Shown here: positions 63,500 through 64,000 of the stretch, piece after piece
Layout: every line of letters starts with the position of its first letter
How positions within the stretch are numbered: position 1 is the first letter of the stretch
NCBI GenBank assembly: GCA_014360645.1
Contig: JACIXD010000014.1
Coordinates: forward strand, 1-64,000
Direction of reading: 5' to 3'
DNA from: Actinomycetota bacterium
Lineage (GTDB): Bacteria > Actinomycetota > Geothermincolia > Geothermincolales > RBG-13-55-18
Length of the DNA stretch: 64,000 nt
The notes under the pieces: generated by a model
What the model saw: only the letters and a program-made list of their open reading frames with translations
Databases searched by the model: none
What the model was told of the DNA's origin: nothing
Position numbers and translations under genes: made by a program

Positions 63500-64000
63500 G
63501 TGGAAGAGGTAGCGGGGGTGACGGGAAGGCTGGCCGCGCTGCGCCGCCGCCGCGTGGCGGTGCTTACCTGTCTGGCGCTGGCCATGCTGGCGGCAGTGAT
63601 CGTGGCCGTGGCCCTGGGTGCGGTGTACGTCCCCCTCGCCACCTCCTTCCGCATCGTGCTCTCCCGCCTGCCGTTGCTGGGCAGGATGGTGGAGGCCACC
63701 TGGACGCCCACCCAGGAGACCATCATCGTCTCGGTGCGCCTGCCGCGCGTGCTGCTGGCCCTGCTGGTGGGCATGGGACTGGCCTTGGCCGGAGCAATCT
63801 TCCAGGGCCTTTTCCGCAACCCCATGGCCGATCCCAGCATCATCGGGTCCTCCCAGGGGGCGGCGCTGGGGGCCACCGTAGCCTTCTTCTTCGGCATCAA
63901 GGCGGGGCTGGGAGGCCTCACCTCCGTCCCCCTCTTCGCCTTCGCGGGGTCGCTGCTGGCGGTGCTGGCGGTCTACGCCATCGCCAGGGTGGGAGGCCGC
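63500..64000 (+). CDS. btuC: FecCD-family ABC permease (BtuC-like), truncated by the window
   Basis: The first 167 codons of a FecCD-type permease, running off the right edge. VRLPRVLLALLVGMGLALAG, QGLFRNPMADPSIIGSSQGAALGA (split) and several membrane helices are typical. The likely start is GTG 63500; GTG 63518 is an alternative. With btuF it forms a corrinoid importer; the ATPase should lie beyond the edge. Confidence 0.9.
   Translation, partial: MEEVAGVTGRLAALRRRRVAVLTCLALAMLAAVIVAVALGAVYVPLATSFRIVLSRLPLLGRMVEATWTPTQETIIVSVRLPRVLLALLVGMGLALAGAIFQGLFRNPMADPSIIGSSQGAALGATVAFFFGIKAGLGGLTSVPLFAFAGSLLAVLAVYAIARVGGR

Overview
The window is GC-rich bacterial chromosome, densely packed with genes in short operons. 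Gene content suggests a thermophilic or anaerobic lineage of Actinomycetota, Geothermincolia-like; this is my inference from the gene mix, not a database result. Supporting clues are a membrane pyrophosphatase, a four-subunit 2-oxoacid:ferredoxin oxidoreductase, a ferredoxin-domain aldo/keto reductase, an archaeal-type topoisomerase IA, TTG/GTG starts with 4-bp gene overlaps, a tmk-holB-yaaT cluster and a gram-positive style surface locus. No rRNA, cas genes, integrase or insertion sequence was seen.

Layout. 1-4176: two secreted proteins on the minus strand (malectin-domain protein; subtilase with WYFAEG repeats), joined by a 132-bp tandem repeat. 4563-9874: aminotransferase, translin-family protein, a repeat-rich gene-free stretch, secreted lipase and a DtxR-type regulator. 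10105-17009: membrane pyrophosphatase, small Cys protein, LsrF-like aldolase plus Zn dehydrogenase, topoisomerase. 17267-21456: malate dehydrogenase and fumarase alpha and beta, with an MFS transporter between the two fumarase genes. 21548-24343: thymidylate kinase, DNA polymerase III delta' and YaaT. 24486-27587: oxidoreductase G-D-A-B operon, then tRNA-Thr and an aldo/keto reductase. 29636-34362: two proteins each built from a duplicated domain of unknown function, flanking a REC-GAF-histidine kinase and its LuxR-type partner. 34602-40843: a cell-surface locus (1211-residue modular protein, DUF916-like membrane-anchored protein, small WxL-like protein, tiny secreted protein). 41232-42824: lgt facing a PASTA/zinc-knuckle lipoprotein gene that carries an in-frame TGA. 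43357-46523: MarR regulator with a clear promoter and operator, then an HAE3-type RND exporter. 46764-56639: M24 peptidase, acyl-CoA dehydrogenase, response regulator, 2-hydroxyacid dehydrogenase, TPP enzyme, YjbQ, SAM hydroxide adenosyltransferase, DUF6485 protein, thiolase. 56745-64000: a promoter, cobalamin riboswitch and intrinsic terminator ahead of cobU-cobT-cobS-cbiB-cobD and the start of a B12 ABC importer (btuF, btuC running off the right edge).

How the genes fit together. The pyrophosphatase, ferredoxin oxidoreductase, malate dehydrogenase/fumarase and thiolase/acyl-CoA dehydrogenase point to anaerobic organic-acid and acyl-CoA metabolism with ion pumping. The right-hand block makes the lower-ligand nucleotide loop of B12 and imports corrinoids under B12 feedback. 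The best candidates for something undescribed are the WxL-like surface locus, the two duplicated-domain proteins beside the two-component system, and the zinc-knuckle lipoprotein whose interrupting TGA falls exactly where a cysteine is expected.
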